The notes under the pieces were generated by a model. The model saw only the letters and a list, made by a program, of their open reading frames with translations, was not told where the DNA came from and did not search any database. Below are positions 1 to 10,891 of a DNA stretch of 64,000 nucleotides, one piece after another. The stretch is from Agarophyton chilense. Its lineage: Eukaryota; Rhodophyta; Florideophyceae; Gracilariales; Gracilariaceae. The stretch is taken from assembly GCA_030374765.1 (NCBI GenBank), contig JARGXX010000105.1, positions 868,001 through 932,000 of the forward strand, written 5' to 3'. The position numbers and the translations under genes were made by a program. The first letter of the stretch is position 1. Each line of letters starts with the position of its first letter.

Positions 1-439
1 ACGAGTAGATGCTAGAGATAGATAGTATGGGGTGAGACCGTCACTTCGCGCTCTGCAACTTACCTACTACGGAAGTTTCTTGTAATAACCCAAATATATC
101 TCTTGCTCCACAGCGGTTGTAGCTGTCAAACATTACAGTAGAACAGCCAAATCTAAGCTCACTAGAGGATTTACACAAAAGCAATTCTCGTGGTAAATTT
201 CGTATCCACGATTGACACGCACAGTGCGAGAATTCCCAAGACAACAGGAGAAGTGCACCTTGCGCATTCTTAAATATGGCACCATAGCTATGCGAGTCCA
301 ATCACGTGGGCGTCATCGTGCGGTTCCGAATCACAACCCAAACACCAACATATACAGTGCGTTTCAAAAACATATCCCTTTACAAAAACTGCGCCAAAAA
401 CGCATTTCACGAACTGTAGAGCACATTTCACAAAAAATA
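1..439. other. No gene recognised
   Basis: I see no convincing coding region, repeat or RNA gene here. The sequence runs into the recombinase relic that follows, and short open frames on both strands look like chance. Confidence 0.4.
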
Positions 440-1300
440 AAAACCACTAAGTCAATAACACTGTTTTTCCGGCTACTGAAAAAGATGTGTTGGCATACCT
501 GGGGTACCTTTACCTCAAAGAACCCATCAGGCCAAACTCTGTGAGACAATATGTCAGCGCCGTGGACTGGTTCCATGAAACGCAAGGTCTCAATGCTCCT
601 ACTCGTACCCCCCCCTTATCTCCGCCATGGTTTTCACTTACATCAACCGCACGGACAGGGATCAACCTCTTAGCCCAAAACGCCTTGATATGAGAGCTAA
701 GATAATGCATCGCGTCACACTGGCGGGTATGTCTTCGGAACGGATGCCGTAAGTCGGAGCATGTGGGGCATTGGTCTTTGCTTTCATTTTCCAGTGCCAA
801 ACCCTGTCAGTCGGGCATGTTGGACCAAGTGATGTGAACATAATGGACTCTGCAATGATCTTTATGCTCCCACATCGAAAGGGAAAGTACAGACGCCGTC
901 CAATTCGCCTTGGATACCCATTAAATCTCTCATGGAGTGGACCTCTAAACCTGATGCAGAAGTGAAATTCCGTTCAACCAGATAGTAGCGAGTTTCTGGA
1001 CAAAAAAGCATATCAGACCCTTGGTTAGACTAATATCGGTGAAACAGTGTACCAAGCCCTGTTAATTGTCTCCTTAACCGCACCAGAAGGATTTATTTAC
1101 GCGTCGCATAATGTTCACATTGGAGTTTATAATGAGTTGCTGGGACTAGGGTTTTCGGATGCTTGGATAATTTCAAGGCTAGACTTAGTAGCATCTGCCT
1201 GATGCAGGTCTACTACGAAAGTAGCATTGTAGTATTCTACTATGTCGGGGAATACGATATGTTGGGTTTTCGCGAAGTCGCGGTTGGAACTCATAAGTGA
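440..1300 (+). pseudogene. Decayed tyrosine recombinase (phage-integrase-like) of a mobile element
   Basis: Pieces of one recombinase can be read in order on the plus strand, in changing frames. A core-binding segment with YLGYLYLKEP and VRQYVSAVDWFHETQG lies at about 475-590. A segment starting LISAMVFTYINRTD lies at about 615. The region that normally carries the first catalytic Arg (FAFIFQCQTLSVGHVGPSD) is at about 770-830, and a C-terminal block GFIYASHNVHIGVYNELLG at about 1090-1145. The family signature His-x-x-Arg reads S-H-N-V-H-I-G, so its catalytic Arg is replaced by His. A tail with YYES follows at about 1210. At least two frameshifts and several stops make it non-functional. It could derive from a Crypton- or DIRS-type element; the sequence does not decide. 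Confidence 0.6.
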
Positions 1301-1768
1301 GTGATGTCATCAAACTTATGATATGAAACGGCACACCGCGTAAGATGTCTAGAGGCAGAATGTCTTAGTGGGAGAGGTGTGATCACGAGTGGAGTGGCTT
1401 GCAACGGCGCATGTAGTGGCAATCCACGTGGCTGGTCTTACTACCCTTTGTAGCTAGACGTCCATTAAGGACCGTACCCATACAGTGGTTTGGCTAGGTG
1501 GCTGACCACTGGGTATTATTTATATAGTTATTTGGGCACTCACCCTGGTACACAGTATATAGTGTACCAGAGGTGAGCGCCGACTCCAAGTAAAGGAGAC
1601 AACATGGGCATCATGACTATTCTGTTCATCGCTTAGGATTCCTTAACCGGAGATCCGGACGAACTATAATAGATAGTCAGCCCCCAACCACTTCACGAGC
1701 CGTCTCGTACCTACGTTCCATCAACGTTTTACAGTTGCACTGTTCACTTTCGCTGGCGAGTAGTGGCC
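1301..1768. other. Non-coding stretch with one hairpin
   Basis: No open frame here is convincing. The stretch separates the recombinase relic from the Plavaka-like relic and contains the inverted repeat at 1535-1581. Confidence 0.35.
1535..1581. repeat. Inverted repeat, about 19-bp arms
   Basis: The left arm (GGCACTCACCCTGGTACAC, 1535-1553) pairs with 1562-1581 with one mismatch and one extra base. The loop is AT-rich (AGTATATA). It may be a miniature element or part of an element end; nothing ties it to a particular family. Confidence 0.6.
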
Positions 1769-3429
1769 TTACACCCCACTTCCAGCTCGCTGGTGTTGTA
1801 GCTCTACCACCCCTTTTACTTCGCCGCAAGCGACCCATCGGCAGTACGAACGCTGTCGCAGGTGTCTGCTCTCTCCGTTAGAGCGGATACTACACAAAAT
1901 ATCGAAGGCGATGATGTCGTACAAGAAGAATGGCGTGGACCCCAGGCCATAAAATGACGCCAAAGCCGGGGGACAATCGTGCGCACTCATTTGGGACAAG
2001 AAGTTCCGAGCAACCTCTAGAGTATGTCTCTCCTGTGCTGGAAGATTCCGTGTACGCCTCGACTCTGAAAGCCTCTGCTTCGCCGTATGCAATTCGATTG
2101 CTACTGTTTTAGAAACATATTTTCGAGAAGCATCTGCAAGTGATATTTGAATATCGACGAGTTAAGCGGTACAATTGTCATTTTCATGCCTTTTGAGTGG
2201 CATAGTACAAAGAGAACAGTCTGCGAAGCTGTCAGCGTTTTTGAGACAGAAGAAAGTTCGCTCTTGCGGCTGACCGGCAACGACCATTGTCAGTCTGGGA
2301 AGAAATACGTTATCAAGAACAAGAAATCCTGTCCTAGAGGCCTTGATGAGATCTTGTCGAGAGAGAAACAAAAATCTTTGAAAGAGTTCGAGTCTTTCTT
2401 TCCTTAAGTCCCCTTTGGATCGCTCCTTTCCCTCTGTATTTACCCAAGGTGCAATACCTACTTCATGCCATTCCGAAGCTCGCCCTCGAATGTTATCGAA
2501 TCGGACTCGGAGAGCGCTGACGCTTTGCGATTCAGAGTTGGACAATATTGTTCCGTCGCAGTAGACATCTACGGAGACAAATTTAAAATGTATCCCTAAA
2601 ATATTGGAATTGCCTTTCATTATGTTGGAGTCCCATGCTGATGAAAAAACTCTCTCTTGTCCCTTCTTGTTCTCAGAGAATGGCTCAACTCCAGAAGCTC
2701 CGCCTACACATTTCAATTCTTTTAGTAACAATGGCAGAGAAGATGGGAATAATTCCGTCTTATTATGCCGTAAGCAGTCAAAATGGATGCCATTCGCCAG
2801 CCCTCCTTTTGAACAATCCACTTTCTTATCTGATCAACACATGCACCGGATGCCTTAGAACTCTGAAACTGGTTCGGGAGGTATCTCAGCAGTTCTGTAA
2901 GATTGATTTCGACATCTAGCACCATATGGGCCTCTCTTGCAGTGTGACAAAGCGGCCGCTGAAGGCCAATGCAGTGTTGTGGGAGAGTTTGAGAGGATGG
3001 ATGTATGTCGTCTTGGTCAGGGCATGGCTGTTTCAGACGTGGAAATAATAGGTGCGATGTATCATTGTATGCCTCAAAGAACGAGAAAAAATCGTCTTCT
3101 ACTTGTTTCCTGGAACTTGAACCGTGTATAGTGTTTGAATCTTGTCGGATATCATGAGTATGGGGAGTCTCATCCGTTTTATCTGTCATGTCCTCAGGGT
3201 TTGCCAGCGGAAGCTCTGCTTCGAAATTGTACGCGGTACATTCTGGAACAGGGTTTGGCTGAGTGAATTGTGTTTGTGGTTCATAGTTATTTGCTGATCT
3301 TCTTGTGACGGGGTGTGACCTCTTCATGGGAGGATGTAGGTTCACTCTTACTTCGAAGAAGCGATTGCAAACGATCCATTTGTACATTTCGAGGAAACCA
3401 CGTCGCTTCAAAAGAGATATTGATGTCAA
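1769..3429 (-). pseudogene. Decayed Plavaka-like transposase
   Basis: Reading down the minus strand, one finds features in the order expected for Plavaka-type transposases. First is a degenerate zinc finger (WIVCNRFFEVRVNLH, near 3390-3340). Next is a block with VDVYCDGT and VRFDNIRGR (about 2600-2500), the counterpart of the Dgt/...N.p..R block of the family. Then comes a block LPRLTMVVAGQPQERTFFC followed by a Cys-x2-Cys pair (DCSLCTMP, about 2310-2190). Last is PPALASFYGLGSTPFFLYD then FDIL (about 1990-1900). There is a frame change near 2750-2820 and an in-frame TAA at 2162-2164; the same frame stays open beyond it to 1769. It differs clearly from the transposase at 21,440-24,661, so it belongs to another subfamily. 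Confidence 0.55.
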
Positions 3430-3772
3430 AAACTAGGAATTTGAAGACGGGGGTGACATGGTATAGAAGGAACGTATTTGGTCAGCTTCAAACCGTTTTG
3501 AGGCAGACGAACAGGAAGCAAAACATTCCGATTTCTTCTTTTGCGTATTTTTTGTTTCACTTTGCGGGAACGAGCTTCGTGAGCCAAGTTTTCCCGGCTT
3601 GGCGGTAAGCCGTCGGTGACGGAAAGGTATCCAGCGTGGGCTGTTGTTCCAGCGCCACGGACGGTGTGGTACGGGACAGTACCAGATCGAAGGGCGTTAA
3701 TCAAGTTGTCCTGTGCACCTGCGTATTGTACGCAAAGCTGAGTTCATCAGTGAACAAGTCCCAATCTTTGGG
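3426..3772 (-). pseudogene. Broken integrase tail of the Ty3/gypsy element
   Basis: The pol frame stops at 3773-3775, but the same minus-strand frame continues with typical integrase sequence (PKDWDLFTDELSFAYNTQVH). It meets a second stop (TGA) and then reads LTPFDLVLSR before dissolving. No 3' LTR is recognisable beyond it; the Plavaka-like relic begins directly. The retroelement is therefore truncated at its 3' end. Confidence 0.6.
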
Positions 3773-6700
3773 TTAGTCTGCAACGTATGAACGGAGTGTC
3801 ACAAGTAATGTCCGGTTGAACTGTTCGGCCTGCCCATTAGTTTGGGGGTGGTAAGTGGTCGTAAACCGGTTCTTATTGTCCAAGATGCGACACACATCCT
3901 CGAAGAAACGAAAGGCGAACTGTCTCCCGTTATCGGAGAGGAGGTTGACCGGTGGGACGTAGACGAAGACCCAGTGTAGGACGAAGGCTTGAGCCACGCT
4001 CATAGCAAAGAGCTTCCGTAACGGTACGGTACGGACCAGCTTGGAGAAGCGATCCGTAATTACGAGTAAGAACTTGTAACTCCACTTAGTGGTAAGGAAG
4101 GGACCGAGTATATCGATGGCCTCAAACTCCAATGGAGCGCGAGCTGGAAACAGCTTCAACTTCGTCGCGTGACGGCGGAGCTTGACACGGTTCCGAGCGC
4201 AATCGGTACAAAACCGCGCAGTTGCGTAGCAGTCCACTGCCATGGCAGGCCAGTAGAAGTTATGGCGTAGGGTGAGGTAAAGTTTCCATCCCCCGACGTG
4301 ATCACTCAGTTTGGTGTAGTGCGACAACCGCAATACTCTCGACTGGAGGTTATGTGGTACCACGATTTGTGCGTGCGATCCAACGGTCCGTACAATGTAT
4401 CCGGAGTCATTCACCTGAAAGGGGAGAGTACCTCCTCCATTGAGTTGAGCGCGGACCTCGGCGCAGAACGGGTCAGTGAACTGCTCCCGTATCATCTCAT
4501 CTGGAGTAATAGGCACGAAGTTTCCTGGTAGGGGTTTCTCGGAATCTTCCGAGACAAGAAAGTCGTCCAATTCGGAACCCGAATGTGAAGAGTCCGTGTC
4601 TCGTTCCTCGTCCTCGATGGTAGCGTCGTTGCGATTCACTGCAAAGCAGGGTATTTCATCGTCTTTGACGGGTAGTGCTTCGCCAGTAGTGACCAGTAGG
4701 GAGACAGCATCGGCTTGGGTGTTGCACGATCCTTTTCGGTACTGCACGTCAAAGTCAAATTTCGCTAGACGGAGACGCCAACGCATCAAGCGGCCTGAAG
4801 GCTCCGAGATGGAGAGTAGCCATCGAAGTGATGCGTGGTCCGTAAAAACGGTGAAATGATTACCCATGAGATAGGGGCGCAACGTTTGTAATACCCACAC
4901 TACTGCAAGGCATTCCTCTTCCGAGACGGAGTAATTCTTCTCGTGGACGTTTAGCGATCGGGACCAGTACCCTACGGGGCGTCTTTCCCCATTGGGTGCT
5001 GTTTGAAACAGTGCACAACCTACTTGGTAGTCGCTGGCATCCGTATCTACGGTGAAGGGCCTTCCAGGCTCGGGCAACGAGAGGATCGGGGCGGAGACGA
5101 CAGAATCCTTAAGAGAGTTGAAAGATTCCGTTTGAACGGGGGTCAAGGGGTCCAGTTTTGGTGGTTGCTCTTTCCGCAAAAGCGCGTTTAACGGTGCAGA
5201 TTTGTCGGCAAAGTGCGGGATGAATCGTCGGTAGACGTTCGCGAGTCCCAGAAAGGAACGAAGCTCGGTTTGCTTCCGCGGTTCTTTAGCCTCTTTGAGT
5301 GAATTAACACGAGTCTCCTCGATTGTAACACGTCCTGGACGGATAACATGGCCGAGATACTTCACGTTGTCCGTGAAGAAGTCACATTTCTTCAACTTAA
5401 GAGTGACACCCGCATCTCGAAGCGTGGTCATGATATCCCTCAAATGAGTGAGATGTTTGTCCAGATTATCTGAGAAGAAGATTATGTCATCCAGGTAGAC
5501 CAGGCTGGTACGCCATTTGAAGCGGGCCAATAGGATTTCTATGGCTCGGTGGACAGTAGCGGGGGCGTTGGTAAGACCAAAAGGCATCCGTTTGAAACGG
5601 TAGAGACCGGAGTGACACGCGAAAGCGGTTTTATCCTCGTCTTGCTTCCTTACTGGAACTTGCCAGTATCCCCAATTGGCGTCCAGGGTTGTAAAGACGG
5701 TGGCGGTGCCTAGTGAGTCAATGTACTCGTCCATTCTTGGGATTGGATACACGTCCTTGACGGTGACGGCATTCAACCGACGGTAGTCGACGCAAAACCT
5801 CCAGGAACCATCCTGCTTTGGAACCAGTACTACTGGAGAAGCCCACGGCGACTGAGCCGGTTCAATGACTCCTGCTCGAAGCCTTTTATCCACCTGTGCC
5901 TTTTCCTCCGCGCGTGCGGCGGGTCCGGCACGGTATGGGTGCTGATAGATGGGTCGGGTGTCCGGTAGCAAATCAATCCGGTGTTCCGTAATGGCAATCT
6001 CACCAAGGGAGCCGTCCCACATAGTGGTGAAGTCCCTTAAAAGTTCTCGCAATCGATGGCAGTATGACTCCGGGACGTGGCTGAGATCCAGGTCCTCGAG
6101 TTCTTGGACTGGATCGGGGCGGTCACCACTCGTTGAAACGGACTGCGTCCCTGATGTTACAGGTTGAACCCCGGGTACTGGCGATGAAACGGGTTCCGGG
6201 CTGTCCCCCTCCTTAGAGCGAACGAGTCCGAGAACTTCAGCTGCGGTCAGCTTTGTCGGCACCAAAGCCATGGGGTGCGGCATGAAGGATTCTATCACTT
6301 GGTTCTTTACCAGGTACTGGGGTACAGTCCCTAGATAGGCGATCAACACGTGAAACGGTTGGTTTGGATCCACATGGACGATTCCATTCGCAATTGCGAG
6401 GCTATGCCGGTCATACAGTGACGATAATGGTTGCAAGACCCGGAGTCCGTGTTGACGGGAGGTTACTTTCACCATCATTTGGGACTCAAGCGGGATGAAC
6501 AACGACGCTGCAACGCGGAGCTTATTAGATTCATGGTTATCCGGTCCAGGTTCCTGTGCTGCCGGTAGCAGGACATGCTTCTTCGTGGCACGCCTAAGCG
6601 GACGACGAACGATCGGAGTGGACGATCCATCCTCCATCTCGACATGTCGTTGGCGGGGGAAGATCCCTTCGACGAAGCGGTCGCAAAAGTCGCAACCCAA

Positions 6701-6934
6701 GATGACTGGGGCGGCTATTTTCCGACATACGACGAAGTCGAGTCTCACCACGGGAGTGCCAACGCGGACTACCAGTTCTATGAAACCCACCGTATCTAAT
6801 GGTTTGTTGTTCGCGTCAGCGACCTCCGGGGCTTGATCGCGGCGGATCCTAGACTGCAAAGCAGGCGGTAACACTTCCTCCACGACAAAGTTCGGACCGG
6901 CACCGGTGTCTAAGACGGTAAGGTGTCGCACCAT
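3773..6934 (-). pseudogene. Ty3/gypsy Pol: protease, reverse transcriptase, RNase H, integrase
   Basis: This is a 1053-residue frame. Aspartic protease is at the start (LDTGAG at residues 8-13). Reverse transcriptase has the primer-grip/palm region and YLDD catalytic box, RNase H carries VDTDASDYQVG, and a zinc-binding integrase domain (H...H...C-x2-C, ending CTDCARN) is followed by the integrase core (FEAIDILGPF, LLSDNGRQF, HPQTNGQAEQFNRTL). Order and spacing are those of Ty3/gypsy elements. It ends at a TAA where relatives often have Gln in a D-x-P-K-D-W motif, so a C-to-T nonsense change is likely. Three further in-frame stops (about 6943-6973) lie just upstream of its first Met, so expression as one Gag-Pol is lost. 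The 18-kb transposon separates it from gag. Confidence 0.9.
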
Positions 6935-7171
6935 AAACTAGGGTTAAAGGCCAAGGTCAGCATAGACCTTTTAATTTCTTTTGGCCATCACCAGAACTCT
7001 ATCCGGGAATCGGTTATGGGAAACACTTTTCCACGGACGACACAGAACGCTAAATTGTTCCGAGGTCACGTCATTGACGGCCTCTTTTCTTGAAAGGATT
7101 TTGACCGGGGAGCGAGACTTGGACGCCTCGGGCGCCGTCGACCTCGACTCTGAGGGCGCCCCTCCTTGCGT
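6935..7171 (-). pseudogene. Gag-Pol junction segment of the Ty3/gypsy element (pol side)
   Basis: In the pol frame this stretch is open from the insertion point (7171) to a TAA at 6971-6973. It is followed by two more stops before the protease Met at 6934. If the interval 7172-25,170 is removed together with one copy of the CTG duplication, this frame is continuous with a minus-strand frame open from 25,401 to 25,171. That frame is shifted by one relative to the main gag frame, as expected where Gag and Pol lie in different frames. Confidence 0.6.
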
Positions 7172-7174
7172 CTG
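7172..7174. repeat. Target-site duplication CTG, left copy
   Basis: CTG directly precedes the left terminal inverted repeat. The same three bases directly follow the right repeat at 25,171-25,173. A 3-bp duplication fits the CACTA/CMC-related group to which I assign the transposase. The join restores an uninterrupted frame of the host retroelement, which supports the assignment. Confidence 0.65.
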
Positions 7175-7199
7175 TGTTCTCAGAATGCTAGATAAGTGT
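7175..7199 (+). repeat. Left terminal inverted repeat of the 18-kb transposon
   Basis: It begins TGTTCTCAGAATGCTAG and matches the inward-read sequence from 25,170 at about 21 of 25 positions. GCTAGTT-like motifs follow at 7209 and 7258, and GCAGTTTAA at about 7332. Confidence 0.7.
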
Positions 7200-7422
7200 G
7201 CTAGATAGCTAGTTTTGTAAATAAAAAGCCAAAAAATATATGAATTTTTCAGATTGCGCTAGTTCGGCAGCTGAAAAAAAAAAATTTGGAAATAAGAACT
7301 CCATGCATCTTAGTGTTTTGACCACTTAATGCAGTTTAATCTGCATTTGCAGTTTACTGATCACTTTTGACCGCTCTAGGTGGAGATCCATACCAAGGCA
7401 GTCGTCTGTACCTTTTACCTCA

Positions 7423-8074
7423 TTACTGGCCCTTTTGCTTACTAGGCTCCAGCGTTCCACCGGGAGGGTATTTGAGGTTGTAGAAGTCCATCACCTCATT
7501 CTCAACCTCGTCCACCTCCCCACTGCTCAAGTTCCTCACACCCGGCTGCCCCACCACACACACATTCCCACTCTTCTTCTCCACATCCTTACCAACCCTC
7601 CTCTTCTTCAGCCGACTCTCTCCAACTCCTCCCCCTTTCCATTCCTCTCTCCCCTTCTTCATCCCAGCCGGCTCCCCGCGTCTCCCTGGCGTCACCGGCA
7701 ACCCTTTCGCTCTCCCCCTCTCCTCTCCCACCTCCTTCAACACCTTCAGCGCACCCCAAATCTCCCCCACCCCTTCCATGTGCACTTCCAACACCTTCAC
7801 ACGCCTCTTCAGTTCCTCATTCGCCCTCCACAGCTTCCCCATCTCCAGCCCCATGGGGATCCGCTCGACATCGCCAACGCCCGCGAAAGCTATCGACAAG
7901 AGCCACCGCAAGCGCAAGCGCACTCACCTTAGTGCGGCCAGTAGTACCCGCAGCCTCCCACACAGCACCCCCCCTCGAAAATCCTCTCGCCCACCTCCGG
8001 CCTTTTATTTCCTTTTTTTGACCCGCTTTTCGCACGCGCTCGCCCAATTTCAGTACCCTCGTACACCCCTGCAT
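7423..8074 (-). CDS. Small coiled-coil, Lys/Arg-rich unknown protein, possibly two exons
   Basis: I do not recognise the family. The minus strand is purine-rich here and codes for a charged, partly coiled-coil protein (KLWRANEELKRRVKVLEVH) with a basic stretch (SRLKKRRVGKD). The long frame has no usable upstream ATG, but AAG|GTGAGT at 7928/7927 and an acceptor-like AG at 7844-7843 suggest an 85-nt intron. Joining 8074-7928 to 7842-7423 keeps the frame and gives about 188 residues starting MQGCTRVLK. Without the intron the first in-frame ATG is at 7854. It is the leftmost gene of the 18-kb transposon and is divergent from the reductase-like gene at 8466. Confidence 0.4.
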
Positions 8075-8465
8075 CTACGCTCTGGATGCCCTTCACCCCA
8101 CTCATTGCTCACTCACACACTCCCATCCATATTCCTATACCTTCTATCATGTTCAGCGCTCCCTCACTACTCCCAATTTCATAGCCTTCTCATTTATAAT
8201 AAATCACACTCATTCGTAACACAAACCGCCGATTACTCATAAGCCCTCTTTCCCGTTATGACTTCCATAACAGCACACACTCCTACACTTTTAACACAAT
8301 AAACACCATTCAATATCATAAATCTAACCTCCTTCCCAAAAACCCCTAACACTTATTCCTCCACAACCGTACTCCTTCTCTATTTAATCACATCTCCACA
8401 CTCGCCACCCCCACCACTTCTTCAATCCCAAGCACACCGCACTCCAAACGCCTTTTGCAATCAAC

Positions 8466-9290
8466 ATGACCGACTCTCTCACTGCCATCCCTTGCACCTC
8501 CGACCCAGCCGTTATTGTCGGCAGAGGCCGAATCGGCACTTTGCTTCGCAACAACGGCACCCCACAAGATGCTTTTCTCTCAACTCAAGAATTCATCTCC
8601 GCGCAATACATCCCCGACGGCCCCATTTTCTTCTGCGGCATAAATCATTCACTCGAAGACGTCATTCAATTCTGCCCTTCCTCCCGCAGAGAGGATCTGG
8701 TCTTCCTTCAGAACGGAAACATTCTCCCTCTTCTTTCAACCTATGGGCTCCAAAACTGCACCAAAGCCGTTCTCTTCCTCGCCGTCCCCTCCCTTAACGC
8801 ACCCCCCGAGGACAGTGTCACCCTCCTCAGTCCCCATGGTCTCACAACTGCCACCGGCAAATGGGCTCCCGCACTCGCCAATCGCCTCAGTACCGCAGGC
8901 CTCACTTGTCATGTCGTCGACCAGCCCTCCTTCTCTAAAGCTTACTACGAAAAACTCGTATGGATATCAGCTTTTAATCTCGTCGGCTCCTCTTATGGCT
9001 TTATCACAATGCACGAAGTTGCAGTACAACACCGCACAGTCGTTTCAACCATAATGAAAGAGCTCCTCGCCATCGTCACATCCGAAACAGGAATCGCCTA
9101 CAATACAACAGAAACACTCCAAAAACTTCTGGCCCACGGAAAAACACTTACACAGTTCCCCACCTCGTTCTCAGACTTTGAGTTCCGGAACGTCTACTTC
9201 TACAACGTTTCTAACGCCCAAAAATCCATTGGAAACCGTGACCCCGCCCCTTTCCATACGAACTTCTTGAACGTCCTCCTCAATGGGTAG
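8466..9290 (+). CDS. Ketopantoate reductase-like NAD(P)-binding protein
   Basis: This 274-residue protein starts with a Rossmann beta-alpha-beta (AVIVGRGRIG, residues 15-24). It has a middle segment typical of the ApbA/PanE fold. Its helical C-terminal half has a candidate catalytic Lys163 (YYEKLVWISAFN) and Asn171, matching the K...N pattern of ketopantoate reductases. The real enzyme reduces 2-dehydropantoate to pantoate with NADPH in coenzyme A synthesis. The nucleotide loop here is atypical (G-R-G-R-I-G instead of G-x-G-x-x-G/A), so substrate and even activity are open. The frame is intact, starts at the first ATG after a TATTTAA-like stretch near 8380, and sits as cargo in the transposon. 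Confidence 0.55.
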   Translation: MTDSLTAIPCTSDPAVIVGRGRIGTLLRNNGTPQDAFLSTQEFISAQYIPDGPIFFCGINHSLEDVIQFCPSSRREDLVFLQNGNILPLLSTYGLQNCTKAVLFLAVPSLNAPPEDSVTLLSPHGLTTATGKWAPALANRLSTAGLTCHVVDQPSFSKAYYEKLVWISAFNLVGSSYGFITMHEVAVQHRTVVSTIMKELLAIVTSETGIAYNTTETLQKLLAHGKTLTQFPTSFSDFEFRNVYFYNVSNAQKSIGNRDPAPFHTNFLNVLLNG

Positions 9291-9705
9291 TACTTCATTC
9301 ATATACCCCTTCCAATAAAAACAAGTCCTCCTTTCTAAAGCATATGTCCATCTCCTTCGCTGCCTCGATAAAGACTGCTATCCGCACGACACCACGTCAG
9401 AATATTTGAAACGATATTGAGAATTGCTTCGTACATCACAAATCATCACTACAACCACTCTTCATAAATCTTCCAACTTTGCAATTAAGTCTGTACCCAA
9501 TAACCGCTCCTACAGCCTATCAAAGGTTTTCATTCATAACAATTATTCATACTCCGCGACAGAGATACGGCAACAACCTAACAACTACTTTGATCACTAG
9601 ATATATATATCCACCGATGACCACCCTACTTCATTGCGCTCAACATACTGTATCCAGTCCCTCACAAATACCTTTCTACACAACACTCTCCTTTCCTTCT
9701 CAAGC

Positions 9706-10050
9706 ATGCAGCGCTACGAAGCACGTGTTTCCCTACCCCCTGGTTCTTCTGTCCAATGCTCAGCAGCTTTGGATATTCTTCCACAACGAACGGTTATCAC
9801 CATCGACAAAGTCCTTCAAATCAAACTTCCAACCACCCAGAATGTGGTCGAAGTCAGAGGGTTCCAGAATCATATCACCAACGAGCTCATGGACGAGATT
9901 CGTGACATTTGTACGACCACCAGGAGGCTCCCCACTCGCAACTCCCTACAGCTGCAAGATACTCTGAAACAACTGTTCAAAGAGCGGTATCATATCGTTA
10001 CCTATGTGCAGCGTACAAGGAAGACTAGCAAACCGGAACGCCTTTACTAA
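9706..10050 (+). CDS. Small unknown protein (114 residues)
   Basis: No family is recognised. The predicted soluble protein starts MQRYEARVSLPPGS. It has a Val/Ile-rich first half and a basic helical second half (TLKQLFKERYHI). The start is chosen at the ATG that begins protein-like sequence; the frame is open further upstream, but that stretch is low in complexity. Its stop overlaps a TACTAA sequence that resembles an intron branch site, followed within 15 bases by CAG and TTAG. Its 3' end could therefore be intronic to the next gene. It lies in tandem between the reductase-like and membrane-protein genes. Confidence 0.4.
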   Translation: MQRYEARVSLPPGSSVQCSAALDILPQRTVITIDKVLQIKLPTTQNVVEVRGFQNHITNELMDEIRDICTTTRRLPTRNSLQLQDTLKQLFKERYHIVTYVQRTRKTSKPERLY

Positions 10051-10063
10051 GGTGTTCAGTTAG

Positions 10064-10891
10064 CAAACACTCTTCACATCGACCTTAACGTTCACAATCA
10101 CACTAACTACACTCTTCGGAGTTATAGACCCAGCTCTGCAATATACGCTTCCATTCAGATTCAACTCTCTCCTTCGGTTCATTCTCATAACGCTATTGAG
10201 ATGTTCTATCCAAAGCCTGCTACACATTCTCATAATCGAAGGAGGCGTACAATGTATAAACGCGTTATACGGGTCTCTACAAACTACGCCGTTCAATCCA
10301 AACCAGCGATATACCTTGAAGAAACGAGCCTTTCTGGAATTCGGGGCTCTACTCCATACTCTACTCATCCCCCTCAACGCCATACTTTTCCTCGTTCACC
10401 GCTTCATTCCAGTCAGCGGTACCCTTTCATCAGACGTGAAGACAAATTGTATCGCCTTCTCCACAGGAGGGGCCGCAGTTGGCGCTTTGGCATATCTTCT
10501 CCAGCTTGTTTCTATATCCTTCTTTCCAGAGTCCTATCTTAACACAAAGTTCAAAATGACCCCGGAACCACGGAGAACCTCTTTTATGAACCTCGTGCTT
10601 GGCACCCTCTCCCACTCTTTTCAACAGGCTTTATTCATATCCAGTCCGGCTGTAACCTTCCGACTTCTCGGTATGAGGCTGTCGGCATGCACTTTCGCTG
10701 CACTCTCTTCAACCGCCTTCTCCACCTCTCGCATTGAGGGCCCTGGTGTTCCTATACTGCTTGGTAACACAGTGGATGTAGTAATCTTGATATCTTCGAC
10801 AGTTGTCATTCACTATGAGAAAGTGAAAGCAAGTGCTGCTCTCACGCGTTTCAATCCAGTTGTTCAGGAGTTTCTACTGAAAGACGACTGA
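10064..10891 (+). CDS. Polytopic membrane protein, 5' end unresolved
   Basis: The frame is open from 10,064 to 10,891 and encodes at least five hydrophobic segments. Examples are SLLRFILITLL, FGALLHTLLIPLNAILFLV, GALAYLLQLVSISFF, FISSPAVTFRLLG and VVILISSTVVIHY. The tail is charged (EFLLKDD). There is no ATG in frame until inside the protein, so the start is probably in an upstream exon. TACTAAGG...TTAG immediately before 10,064 looks like a branch site and acceptor. I cannot place the donor. No family is recognised. It is cargo of the 18-kb transposon; its 3' end is convergent with, and about 80 bases from, the end of the ParB/oxygenase gene. Confidence 0.45.
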   Translation, partial: QTLFTSTLTFTITLTTLFGVIDPALQYTLPFRFNSLLRFILITLLRCSIQSLLHILIIEGGVQCINALYGSLQTTPFNPNQRYTLKKRAFLEFGALLHTLLIPLNAILFLVHRFIPVSGTLSSDVKTNCIAFSTGGAAVGALAYLLQLVSISFFPESYLNTKFKMTPEPRRTSFMNLVLGTLSHSFQQALFISSPAVTFRLLGMRLSACTFAALSSTAFSTSRIEGPGVPILLGNTVDVVILISSTVVIHYEKVKASAALTRFNPVVQEFLLKDD

